Shown here one piece after another: positions 9,112 through 17,307 of a stretch of 64,000 nt of DNA. Below the pieces are notes generated by a model. It had not been told where the DNA came from, ran no database searches, and saw only the letters and a list, made by a program, of their open reading frames with translations. How positions within the stretch are numbered: position 1 is the stretch's first letter; the number at the start of each line of letters is the position of its first letter. Both the position numbers and the translations under genes were made by a program. Source of the DNA: Bacteroidota bacterium (GTDB taxonomy: Bacteria; Bacteroidota; Bacteroidia; Chitinophagales; Chitinophagaceae); the NCBI GenBank assembly GCA_018266775.1, contig JAFDZS010000020.1, forward strand, positions 1 through 64,000, given 5' to 3'.

Positions 9112-11889
9112 TTATTTTGTTTTAGGTGCGGCTGTTGGGTTTTTGAAATTCCAGGTAAAGCCAATCATAAAATATCTTTTCAGCCTGTCGTTACGCACTT
9201 CAGAGATGGTATTGCTGTAAAAATCCCTTTCAATACTGATGTTCTGGTTCAAAATGTCTCTTACTAAAGCATAAGCCGTAAATTCATCATTTTTAAATGT
9301 GCGGCTCAGCTTTGCATTCCAGATATTGGTGTTGAGGTTAGTGGGGAACTGTGCCGTTTTCTGGCGAATGTTTACATTGTAATCACTGGTGATGGACCAC
9401 ACTTTCTTGTAATACACCGTTGCATACAAACCGGTATTGTTGGTGTAATACTGGTTATTCAATGTAGATTGGGAATTGGTATTACGGTTCCAGCTGAAAT
9501 CATTATTTAATGAGATGTCATACTTTTTATCTTTCGATTTGTTCAGGTAGATCTGACCGCCTGCATTCCATGTACGGGAATAGCTGGTTTGACCATTGAT
9601 CACGTCAGCAAATTTGTTATAACTCACATTAGGATTAAAGCCCACCCTGATGTTTGGTTTTTTCCACTTAAATCCGCCACCGCCCCAAAAGCTTACAGAA
9701 ATATTGCCATTGGTATTAATGGGCTGTGTTACTGTTTTGCCACCGGCAGAAATAGTGCGGTTATTGGTAATGGAGTTACTGGTTGCACGTACATTGATGG
9801 ATTGATACGTCCAGATATCTTTAATGAAATTATACCCGTTATGAGAAAGATTGAAATTGTTACTGAAAGAAGGTTTCAGGTTGGGGTTGCCAATATACAA
9901 ATTCAGGTAATCTTCATTATTCCGTAAAGGTTGTAACTGGTTGAGTGATGGTTGCTGCGTATTACCATTGTAATTAAAGCGCAGGCTGTGATTGGCTTTG
10001 TAACTGTACGTTAATGTAGCCTGCGGAAAGAAGTTGGTATAATGCCTCAGGTAATCTTTGTTCTGGGTAACATCTGTAAAATCAAAACTGGTAAAGGCAA
10101 ACCCGCTTCCAAAATTATACTTCAGTTTTTTATCACCGTAATTGATTTTAAATGAAGGACGGTTCACGATAATATGCTGGTCGAAAAAGTTGGTGAGCGA
10201 ATCCACCAGTACATCATATTTATTAGTGCCGGGAGTATAACTATAGGTGGTTTGATTGTTATGCCCGTTGTTCACTGATATTTGGTGAGAAAATTCCAGT
10301 GAATATTTTTTAGATAAAGGCTCTGTGTACACCGCAGCAACATTCAGGTTCTGTGTTAATTTATCAGTAAGTTTTTGCTGGTCAATATTCCGGTTGATGC
10401 CATTGTAAATATCATTGATGCTTTGTTTCAGGTAACCGGTACCATCAGAGTTCAGACTGCTCCAGTCCGTATTCAATGAAAACGTTCTTCTGGCTTTTTT
10501 AAATTTATGTTTGAATAGAATACTTCCGCTGAAAGCCTGTTTATCGCTGGTATTTTGTGTGGTGGTTGACCGGATATTAGTGGGAAGGTCTTTATAATTC
10601 GTAGTGGTGGCATCAGTGATCTCTTCACTTTCGGTATGATAGAAATTGCCCCGTGCTGTAAACTTGATGGAATTATTGGAATCAATCTTCACATCGTAAG
10701 TAAGATTGGTTTTAAAGTTATTCCGGTTTACATTGGTTTTAACAGATTCGTTGGTGGTAATGGCAGTATCACCAATTTGCAAACGGGTGTAATCTGTTTT
10801 ATTATTAGTGTAAATCTGGCTGTTGTATTTAGGGGAGAAGTTCAGCGTTTGTTTATCATTCCATTTATTGCTGTATTGCAAACCAATATTCGTATTGCGG
10901 ATGAAACCGTTTTGTGTGTTTACATAAGGTTCATCATCGCCACTGCCTCCGCGGTACATAAACATTACCCCGCCATCGTCGTCCATACTCATACTGAAAT
11001 TATCGCTGGAGCCACCATATTTGTCATTATCCTGCCAGCTCAATCCATCCTGCCCGGTATTGCCATTTAATACAAAACCGGATATTTTGCGTTTGCCTTT
11101 AAATGAACTGTACATCAGGTTGGTATTGTAGCGGTCATCAATACTTTTTTGTGGGCCACCGGCCATATCCACTTTTCCAAAATAACCTGTCTTGCGGTCT
11201 TCTTTCATTTTCAGGTTAATGGTCTTTTGCGTTTTACCGTCATCTATGCCGGTAAATTCAGCCTGGTCGCTTTTCTTATCAAAAACCTGTACTTCTTTCA
11301 CTGCATCGGCACGTAAATTTTTTACCGCCATGCCGGGGTCATCGCCAAAAAATTCTTCACCATCTACCAAAACCTTTTCTACTGTTTCTCCCATGGCTTT
11401 AATCTTGCCATCTTTATCCACCTGTATACCGGGCAATTTCTTCAGCAGTTCTTCCACGTTGGCATTGGCGCTTACTTTAAAACTGTCTGCTGTATAAATA
11501 GTGGTGTCACCTTTAATGCGGATGGGATTTCCGCTTTTAACAATTACTTCCTGTAACAGTTTACTTTTACTGGTAACGGCAAGCGTGCCTAAGTTTAAAT
11601 TCCCGTTGGCAGCTTCGGTGTTAAATACCAGGTCGGCATAAAAGGGGTGCGTGGTCATCACAATATAAACCCCCTGCTTAATATTTTTCAATGAAAAATT
11701 ACCTTGGGCATCAGTACGGGTAAAACGGTATAAAATGGAATCGCCGGGTGTTAATAAAGCCACAACGGCATTTTTAATGGGTTTCTTTTCAATAGTGTCT
11801 TTAAGATTCCCGGATACTGTAATAGTTTGGCTGTATGCCGCAGTGCAAAAGACAAACAGCACTGCCAGCAAAGCAGAAAGTTTGATCAT
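9112..11889 (-). CDS. Outer-membrane beta-barrel protein, TonB-receptor-like
   Basis: 925 residues with a signal peptide (LFVFCTAAYSQ). An N-terminal carboxypeptidase-regulatory-like Ig fold (about 22-105, VSGNLKDTIEKKPIKNAVV) is followed by a plug-like domain (VIVKSGNPIRIKGDTTIYTA, then LLKKLPGIQVDKDG and VLVDGEEFFGDDP). A long Asn/Thr/aromatic-rich region forms the barrel and ends with an aromatic strand (MIGFTWNFKNP). This matches the outer-membrane barrel family (PF14905-like) related to TonB receptors, not a classical SusC. It is the first gene of a two-gene unit with the GLPGLI gene. The ligand is unknown; position inside a glycogen/maltodextrin locus is only weak evidence for a glycan. 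Confidence 0.9.
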   Translation of the reverse strand: MIKLSALLAVLFVFCTAAYSQTITVSGNLKDTIEKKPIKNAVVALLTPGDSILYRFTRTDAQGNFSLKNIKQGVYIVMTTHPFYADLVFNTEAANGNLNLGTLAVTSKSKLLQEVIVKSGNPIRIKGDTTIYTADSFKVSANANVEELLKKLPGIQVDKDGKIKAMGETVEKVLVDGEEFFGDDPGMAVKNLRADAVKEVQVFDKKSDQAEFTGIDDGKTQKTINLKMKEDRKTGYFGKVDMAGGPQKSIDDRYNTNLMYSSFKGKRKISGFVLNGNTGQDGLSWQDNDKYGGSSDNFSMSMDDDGGVMFMYRGGSGDDEPYVNTQNGFIRNTNIGLQYSNKWNDKQTLNFSPKYNSQIYTNNKTDYTRLQIGDTAITTNESVKTNVNRNNFKTNLTYDVKIDSNNSIKFTARGNFYHTESEEITDATTTNYKDLPTNIRSTTTQNTSDKQAFSGSILFKHKFKKARRTFSLNTDWSSLNSDGTGYLKQSINDIYNGINRNIDQQKLTDKLTQNLNVAAVYTEPLSKKYSLEFSHQISVNNGHNNQTTYSYTPGTNKYDVLVDSLTNFFDQHIIVNRPSFKINYGDKKLKYNFGSGFAFTSFDFTDVTQNKDYLRHYTNFFPQATLTYSYKANHSLRFNYNGNTQQPSLNQLQPLRNNEDYLNLYIGNPNLKPSFSNNFNLSHNGYNFIKDIWTYQSINVRATSNSITNNRTISAGGKTVTQPINTNGNISVSFWGGGGFKWKKPNIRVGFNPNVSYNKFADVINGQTSYSRTWNAGGQIYLNKSKDKKYDISLNNDFSWNRNTNSQSTLNNQYYTNNTGLYATVYYKKVWSITSDYNVNIRQKTAQFPTNLNTNIWNAKLSRTFKNDEFTAYALVRDILNQNISIERDFYSNTISEVRNDRLKRYFMIGFTWNFKNPTAAPKTK

Positions 11890-12038
11890 AAGTGGTGGTT
11901 AATTTTGTTTTTATGGCGATAACTAAAAATTTAGTTGAAGGTCGGAACTTTATTTTATAAAGCTGAACTACAAATCTTAAATTTACGTTAAAGCAAAAAT
12001 CGGCTTATCATTGATTCACTTTTAACTGATTTCCATAA

Positions 12039-14063
12039 ATGGCAACATCAAAAACACCAGCGGCAAAAAAGAAGACGGTAACCAAAGCCACCCAAACAAT
12101 CAAAAAGCCAATTAAAAATATGACCCCGAAATATGAAGAAGCTTTTTTTGTAGACAGCAGTAAAGCGGTTTGGAATTATTCTTTATTCTCCGATGAGGAT
12201 ATACGTAATTTTCAAAACGGTACATTATACAATGCCTATACCAAATTTGGTAACCATCAACTGGAAGTATTGAATACAGCAGGATTTTATTTTGCTGTTT
12301 GGGCACCGAATGCCACTGCAATAAGTGTTATAGGTGATTTTAACGGGTGGAATCCTGCAGCCCATCCGTTGTTTGTGCGGCAAGACAGTTCGGGAATCTG
12401 GGAAGGGTTTATTCCGCACCTGCAAAAAGGTGAAGCATACAAATACCGCATCATTGGATATAAAGGTATTGAACTGGACAAAGGCGATCCTTATGCCAAT
12501 TATTGGGAAGTGCGGCCCAATACCGCTTCCATTGCATGGCAATTGCAGGCCGAATGGAAAGATGCAGGATGGATGAAAAAAAGAAAAAAACACAATGCAC
12601 TGAATGCTGCGTGGAGTGTGTATGAAGTGCACCTGGCCAGCTGGATGCGCCCGATGAAAAATAATGAAGATGCACTGAACAGCTATCAACAGATTACAGA
12701 GCGGCTGGTGCCTTACGTTAAAGAAATGGGCTTTACTCACGTGGAGCTGATGCCGGTAATGGAACATCCGTTCGATGGAAGCTGGGGCTACCAGGGAACC
12801 GGTTATTTTGCACCAACATCACGGTTTGGAACACCCGAAGATTTTGCTGCCATGGTGGATGCCTTTCATCAAAACGATATTGGTGTGGTGCTGGATTGGG
12901 TGCCCTCACATTTTCCTTATGACGCACATGGCCTTTTTATGTTCGACGGTACGCATACGTATGAATATGCCGACATGCGCAAAGGCTACCACCCGGACTG
13001 GAACAGCTATATTTTTAACTACAGCCGTGGCGAAGTGAAATCATTTTTAATCAGCGCAGCACGGTACTGGTTCGACCAGTTTCATATAGACGGCATCAGG
13101 GTGGATGCGGTAAGTTCAATTTTGCGTTTGGATTACAGCCGCAAGGAAGGCGAGTGGGAACCCAATGCTTTTGGCAGTAATGGCAACCTGGAAGCGATAG
13201 AATTCGTTAAGCATTTAAATGAAACGATCTACCGTGATTTTCCTGACGTACAAACCATTGCTGAAGAAGCCACAGACTGGCCACGCATCAGCAAACCCAC
13301 CAATATGGGCGGTTTGGGTTTTGGTATGAAGTGGATGATGGGATGGATGCACGACACACTGGATTATTTTAAAATTGATCCATTGTACCGCAGCCATCAC
13401 CAAAATAAGTTTACGTTCAGCATGATGTATTTCTACGATGAAAACTTTATGCTGCCCCTCAGTCACGATGAAGTGGTGCATGGCAAAAGCCCGATGATCT
13501 ATAAAATGCCGGGAGATGAATGGCAGAAATTTGCCAACCTGCGCCTGTTATACGCCTATATGTTTACACACCCGGGAGGAAAATTGCTGTTTATGGGCAA
13601 TGAGTTTGGCCAAACAACAGAATGGAATTATAAAAGTGAACTGGATTGGGAACTGTTGCAGTTTGACTGTCATAAAATGATGCAGCAATGTGTGAAAGAC
13701 CTTTGCCATTTGTATAAAAATGAACCAGCTTTGCATGAACTGCAGTTTGACAGCGCCGGTTTTGAATGGATAGACCTGAACCACCGCAATGATTGCGTAA
13801 TGGTATACCGCCGCAAAGGAAAGAAAAAGAAAGATGATATACTGGTGATATTAAACATGACACCCGTAGTGAGGAATAACTGGAAGATCACGGTATATGG
13901 CAAACCGGAATGGAAAGAAATACTGAATACCGATCACAAAAATTATTGGGGAACGGGGGATGTGTTTAACCCGGAAATAGCTGCAGAACTGGTGGACAAA
14001 AAGACCGGCCAGTATGAAATAAATGTACACCTTCCGGCGTTAGCAGCGGTGATACTCAAATAG
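12039..14063 (+). CDS. glgB: 1,4-alpha-glucan branching enzyme (GH13)
   Basis: Introduces alpha-1,6 branches into glycogen; cytoplasmic. 674 residues. An N-terminal Lys/Thr-rich tail of about 30 residues precedes a CBM48 domain (AVWAPNATAISVIGDFNGWNP). The GH13 barrel shows ELMPVMEHPFDGSWGYQGTG, the nucleophile motif DGIRVDAVSS, the acid/base Glu in TIAEEATDWP and LSHDEVVHGK near residue 478. A C-terminal beta domain ends the protein. The basic tail is longer than usual and low in complexity, so a later start is conceivable, but the ATG at 12039 is the first in frame. A TPR gene starts 25 bases after its stop. Confidence 0.95.
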   Translation: MATSKTPAAKKKTVTKATQTIKKPIKNMTPKYEEAFFVDSSKAVWNYSLFSDEDIRNFQNGTLYNAYTKFGNHQLEVLNTAGFYFAVWAPNATAISVIGDFNGWNPAAHPLFVRQDSSGIWEGFIPHLQKGEAYKYRIIGYKGIELDKGDPYANYWEVRPNTASIAWQLQAEWKDAGWMKKRKKHNALNAAWSVYEVHLASWMRPMKNNEDALNSYQQITERLVPYVKEMGFTHVELMPVMEHPFDGSWGYQGTGYFAPTSRFGTPEDFAAMVDAFHQNDIGVVLDWVPSHFPYDAHGLFMFDGTHTYEYADMRKGYHPDWNSYIFNYSRGEVKSFLISAARYWFDQFHIDGIRVDAVSSILRLDYSRKEGEWEPNAFGSNGNLEAIEFVKHLNETIYRDFPDVQTIAEEATDWPRISKPTNMGGLGFGMKWMMGWMHDTLDYFKIDPLYRSHHQNKFTFSMMYFYDENFMLPLSHDEVVHGKSPMIYKMPGDEWQKFANLRLLYAYMFTHPGGKLLFMGNEFGQTTEWNYKSELDWELLQFDCHKMMQQCVKDLCHLYKNEPALHELQFDSAGFEWIDLNHRNDCVMVYRRKGKKKKDDILVILNMTPVVRNNWKITVYGKPEWKEILNTDHKNYWGTGDVFNPEIAAELVDKKTGQYEINVHLPALAAVILK

Positions 14064-14087
14064 CATTTGATCGCTTTCACATACATT

Positions 14088-15110
14088 ATGAAAAACTTAC
14101 TCTGCGCACTAACATTTCTTTCAGCATTCCATGCATTTGCACAGTCTGCCGACAGTGCTGTATTCTACTATCAAAAAGGAATGGAAGAAAAAAATGCCAA
14201 ACGTTTTTTGGTTGCATCCAAGCAATTTGAAAAAGCCATCAGTTTCAATGCCAAATATACTGATGCCTATATTGCCAATGGTTATGCCAATCTTGAAATG
14301 CGCCGTACCGATCCTGCCATTATTAATTTCACCAAAGCATATGAACTGGATTCCACCAACAACGCCACCATTACAGAGTTGATGAATCTTTACTTCAGTT
14401 ACCGGCAATACGCTAAAGCAATCGCCATGGCACAAAAATGTAAAGAATGTACCGGTGCAGGAAAAGTGGTGGCACTCAGTTATTTTCAAACAGAAGATTA
14501 TGCAAAGGCGGAAAAAGCGCTGCTGGCGGAACTGGCAAAAAATCCCACCGATGCAGAATTGAATTATAGTTTGGGCAGGGCCTATCTTGAAATGGAAGCA
14601 GAAAAAAATGCGATTGTGTATTACAACAAAGCGGTGCAGTTAGACAGTACAAAAAGCGCCTGGCTGCACGAACTGGGCTTACTGTATTATACAGTGAACG
14701 ATTATAAAAATGCCGCAGTGTATTTTAATAAGGCCGCAGCGCAGGGCTTTAATCAGAGCAATGATTTCAATGAGAACCTTGGTTTTTCTTATTTGTACAG
14801 CGGCGAAACCAATAAAGGTGAAAAAATTTTACAGGAAGTACTGGCAAAGAAACCCAATAACAAAGATTTGCTGCGTGATATGGCCGATGCATTTTATCAA
14901 ATGAAGCAATACGATAAGAGCCTGGATTACCTGCAGAAATTAATGGAGATGGACCCCAAAGATGGCCAGGCATTATACCAGGCGGGACAATGTTTTATTA
15001 AGAAAGGACAGAAAGACCGCGGACAGGCCATGTGTGATAAAGCCATTGAACTCGATCCCTCGCTCAATAAATTAAAGAAACAAAAAGCAGGCAGTGGTTT
15101 TGGGTTGTAA
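14088..15110 (+). CDS. Exported tetratricopeptide-repeat protein
   Basis: 340 residues. A signal peptide (LTFLSAFHAFAQS) is followed by TPR units along nearly the whole chain, visible as repeated A-Y-Y-A/K-A patterns such as YLEMEAEKNAIVYYNKAVQL and DYKNAAVYFNKAAAQG. The C-terminus is short and basic. TPR proteins act as scaffolds, so no reaction is implied. It starts 24 bases after glgB ends and is probably co-transcribed. Start: ATG at 14088 gives the signal peptide; an in-frame TTG at 14067 is less likely. Confidence 0.85.
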   Translation: MKNLLCALTFLSAFHAFAQSADSAVFYYQKGMEEKNAKRFLVASKQFEKAISFNAKYTDAYIANGYANLEMRRTDPAIINFTKAYELDSTNNATITELMNLYFSYRQYAKAIAMAQKCKECTGAGKVVALSYFQTEDYAKAEKALLAELAKNPTDAELNYSLGRAYLEMEAEKNAIVYYNKAVQLDSTKSAWLHELGLLYYTVNDYKNAAVYFNKAAAQGFNQSNDFNENLGFSYLYSGETNKGEKILQEVLAKKPNNKDLLRDMADAFYQMKQYDKSLDYLQKLMEMDPKDGQALYQAGQCFIKKGQKDRGQAMCDKAIELDPSLNKLKKQKAGSGFGL

Positions 15111-15463
15111 GCAGCGTTGGTATAAAAGTAAATAAAGTATATAGGTATATATAGTGAGTAAGGTAGTGTATGCTGATTTGGTTAGTGCAATTAATCTGTG
15201 CATCTGCGGCTATCATTATTACAATTTATTCATTTTTTTATTTTAATTGCTCACAACGGCACAGATCAAACCTGTTTAAGTGGCCTTAATCAACTTTCCT
15301 GATTTATTTTAACCTGTGTTTATCAATTCAATCAGCGCCATCAGTGTTCCATTTTCCAAAACAGGTATAAATACGGGTTTTCCCCTCAATAACAATGATT
15401 AGTTTAGTTGCCTTAAAATAATCGCCTTACAGCGAACCCATTCACAACACTAAACTTAATCTT
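15111..15463. other. Intergenic region with interspersed repeat copy A
   Basis: 353 bases with no credible gene. 15118-15215 matches 30232-30325 closely, starting with TATAAAAGTAAATAAAGTAT and running on to GCATCTGCGGC. A further phrase, AAAACAGGTATAAATACGG at 15358-15376, recurs with one change at 32007-32025. The rest is AT-rich. Confidence 0.6.
15118..15215. repeat. Interspersed intergenic repeat, copy A
   Basis: Shares a long near-identical start with copy C at 30232-30325 and about 45 bases with copy B at 30112-30155. The core is AGTATATAGGTATATA followed by a GTGAGTAAGG-like phrase. Copies A and C also share TTAGTGCA and GCATCTGCGGC at their right ends. No gene is contained. The repeat lies in the gap between the TPR gene and an unknown gene. 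Confidence 0.75.
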
Positions 15464-15994
15464 ATGGCAACAACAAGTCTTCCTTTAACCATTCAGCAAA
15501 TTATTACTGATCACCAGGGCACCGGCTATTCCAACAGGGTAGTAATGGGCTCAACGCAATTGGCAGCAGGCCAAACACTCCGCAACGTTTATTGGGCAGT
15601 AATCGTTGACCGCACTAACCTCAATGTGGTGGAGAATTTTACTTTTTCAGACAATAATGATGTGCCCGCACAATTCAACAAATATACCGGCAACCCCCAG
15701 TATATGCTCATTTTATCTTCGCAGATTTTGCTGACGGCAAATATTCCTGCCGGGGCGTTTTATACTTACCTGGTAGATATGGGAGCAGGCCCGGCATTGC
15801 AAAGTATTGAACAATTTTATCAAACACTTGGTTGTGGCAACTGGGTGTATTTGGGGTATGTTTTTGTATCTGTTTTTGATAGCAATGCTGCCATTGAATT
15901 CAGTGAATACAAAAGTGATACTGTGTACACGATGCAGTTATTAGCCATTCCGAACCCCGCAGGTGGCGTACTATATACACCAGCCAAATTATAA
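15464..15994 (+). CDS. Unknown protein, partner of a glycosyltransferase
   Basis: 176 residues with no signal peptide or membrane segment. I do not recognise it with confidence. The pattern YWAVIVDRTNLNVV, then YMLILSSQ, then YQTLGCGNWVYLGYVFV resembles, in layout only, the ILEI/FAM3 fold, where a short beta-strand core is followed by a Leu-Gly-Ser turn; this is a weak guess. The gene overlaps the next one by one base (TAATG), so the product is probably made together with the glycosyltransferase and may act on or beside the same substrate. Confidence 0.65.
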   Translation: MATTSLPLTIQQIITDHQGTGYSNRVVMGSTQLAAGQTLRNVYWAVIVDRTNLNVVENFTFSDNNDVPAQFNKYTGNPQYMLILSSQILLTANIPAGAFYTYLVDMGAGPALQSIEQFYQTLGCGNWVYLGYVFVSVFDSNAAIEFSEYKSDTVYTMQLLAIPNPAGGVLYTPAKL

Positions 15995-17226
15995 TGGTAC
16001 AGGCAGGTGACGGTGTAACCAAACCCATCTTGCTCGCATTGGGAATTCATGTACCGGGGTATAGTTTTACCCGGGTACTGGATTCCCTTTTTGCTGAATT
16101 GTCTGCTTATTATACTATTCATTGGTCTGGTATCGGTTATAAAGGACCGGTTCAGGAATGTGAACATTACACCTTGCATCCAAGCAATGTAAAGGGTGGA
16201 GATATTTACGGTGCTTATGGTATAGTGGAATTAGCGGGGCAGTTACAGCCACAAACTATTTTATTGTTGAATGATTTTTACCTGTTACGTAATTACAGCA
16301 AAGCCTGGTTGCCACTGAAACAACAAGGCATTAAGCTTGTAGCTTATGTTCCGTTAGATGGCTTGATCACAGATGTGCAAATAATTCCTGATTGTTTTTT
16401 CCTGGATGAACTGGTATTGTATCATGAAGATGCAGTAAAAGATGTGGAAACCGCTGTGCACCGATGGAAACAGCAGCAGGTAAATGTAAATAACGCAATG
16501 CCAAAACTGCACCATTGTTATCATGGTGTGGATACGGTTACGTTTACGCCTCCATCATCAGCAGTGGAAAGAAGCATGCTGAAACAAAAAATATTTACAG
16601 CAGTTGATGATGCAGCATCTGCATTGTTTATGTTGAATGGAAACCGGTTTAACGAAAGAAAAGATATCGCCAGTACTATTGAAGGTTTTGCAAAATTAAA
16701 GCAGCACAGTACAAAACCGGTATACCTCTGTCTGCATACGCCCAACCTGGATGCAGCATTTAATAACATCAAAAGGCCTGAGCTGATGGCTTTAATTGCA
16801 AACAGTGGCTGTGCCGAATATATTATAGTCAATCCCTTTGGGGAACAATATGTCACTGACGAAGCATTGGTGCAATTATACCAGGCCTGCGAAGTGGGTA
16901 TTAATACCAGTTTTGGAGAAGGCTGGGGGATGATCAGTTTTGAGCATGCAGCCTGCGGTGCAGCGCAGGTGGTGCCTGGCCATACTGCGCCTGCTGCAGT
17001 ATGGAAAAATGCCGGCATCATTATACCGGCAACAAAGCCCGTACAACTGCACACCAATCCCTTCCTGATGCATGGTGTGGATACCGAAATATTGGCGGAA
17101 CAGTTATTATACCTGGTCAATGATACTGAATACCTGCACAACATTGCGGGCAACTGTTATCAACATGTATTGGAAAAAGAATTTCAATGGAAAACGATTG
17201 CGTCACAATGGCAAGCTATTTTATAA
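15994..17226 (+). CDS. GT-B glycosyltransferase (GT4-like)
   Basis: Cytoplasmic sugar transferase of 410 residues. The C-terminal Rossmann half carries LFMLNGNRFNERKD, YIIVNPFGEQYVTDEALVQLYQ and the GT4-type E-x7-E stretch GEGWGMISFEHAACGAAQVV, which binds the nucleotide sugar. The N-terminal acceptor half (LALGIHVPGYSFTRVLDSL) is divergent. Donor and acceptor cannot be told from the sequence. It overlaps the unknown gene upstream by one base. No other polysaccharide genes lie nearby, so it is not part of a visible capsule or O-antigen cluster. Confidence 0.85.
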   Translation: MVQAGDGVTKPILLALGIHVPGYSFTRVLDSLFAELSAYYTIHWSGIGYKGPVQECEHYTLHPSNVKGGDIYGAYGIVELAGQLQPQTILLLNDFYLLRNYSKAWLPLKQQGIKLVAYVPLDGLITDVQIIPDCFFLDELVLYHEDAVKDVETAVHRWKQQQVNVNNAMPKLHHCYHGVDTVTFTPPSSAVERSMLKQKIFTAVDDAASALFMLNGNRFNERKDIASTIEGFAKLKQHSTKPVYLCLHTPNLDAAFNNIKRPELMALIANSGCAEYIIVNPFGEQYVTDEALVQLYQACEVGINTSFGEGWGMISFEHAACGAAQVVPGHTAPAAVWKNAGIIIPATKPVQLHTNPFLMHGVDTEILAEQLLYLVNDTEYLHNIAGNCYQHVLEKEFQWKTIASQWQAIL

Positions 17227-17238
17227 AGAAAAAATAAA

Positions 17239-17270
17239 GGCTGCCCCTGTTGGTGAGAACAGAGACAGCC
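17239..17270 (-). terminator. Probable terminator after the LruC gene
   Basis: Imperfect 13-base stem (GGCTGCCCCTGTT with AACAGAGACAGCC, two mismatches). The A-rich left flank gives a T-run on the minus strand. It lies 38 bases beyond the stop of the minus-strand LruC gene and just after the glycosyltransferase stop. Confidence 0.5.
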
Positions 17271-17307
17271 CAGGTATACACAAAAAATCCATCGTTAGGG
17301 CTCCGGG

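Noticed and set aside
12225..12767. 180-codon minus-strand frame
   Set aside because: Antisense to glgB; rich in His, Cys and Phe as expected from a shadow frame.
16521..17153. 210-codon minus-strand frame
   Set aside because: Lies wholly antisense to the glycosyltransferase, which has clear motifs.
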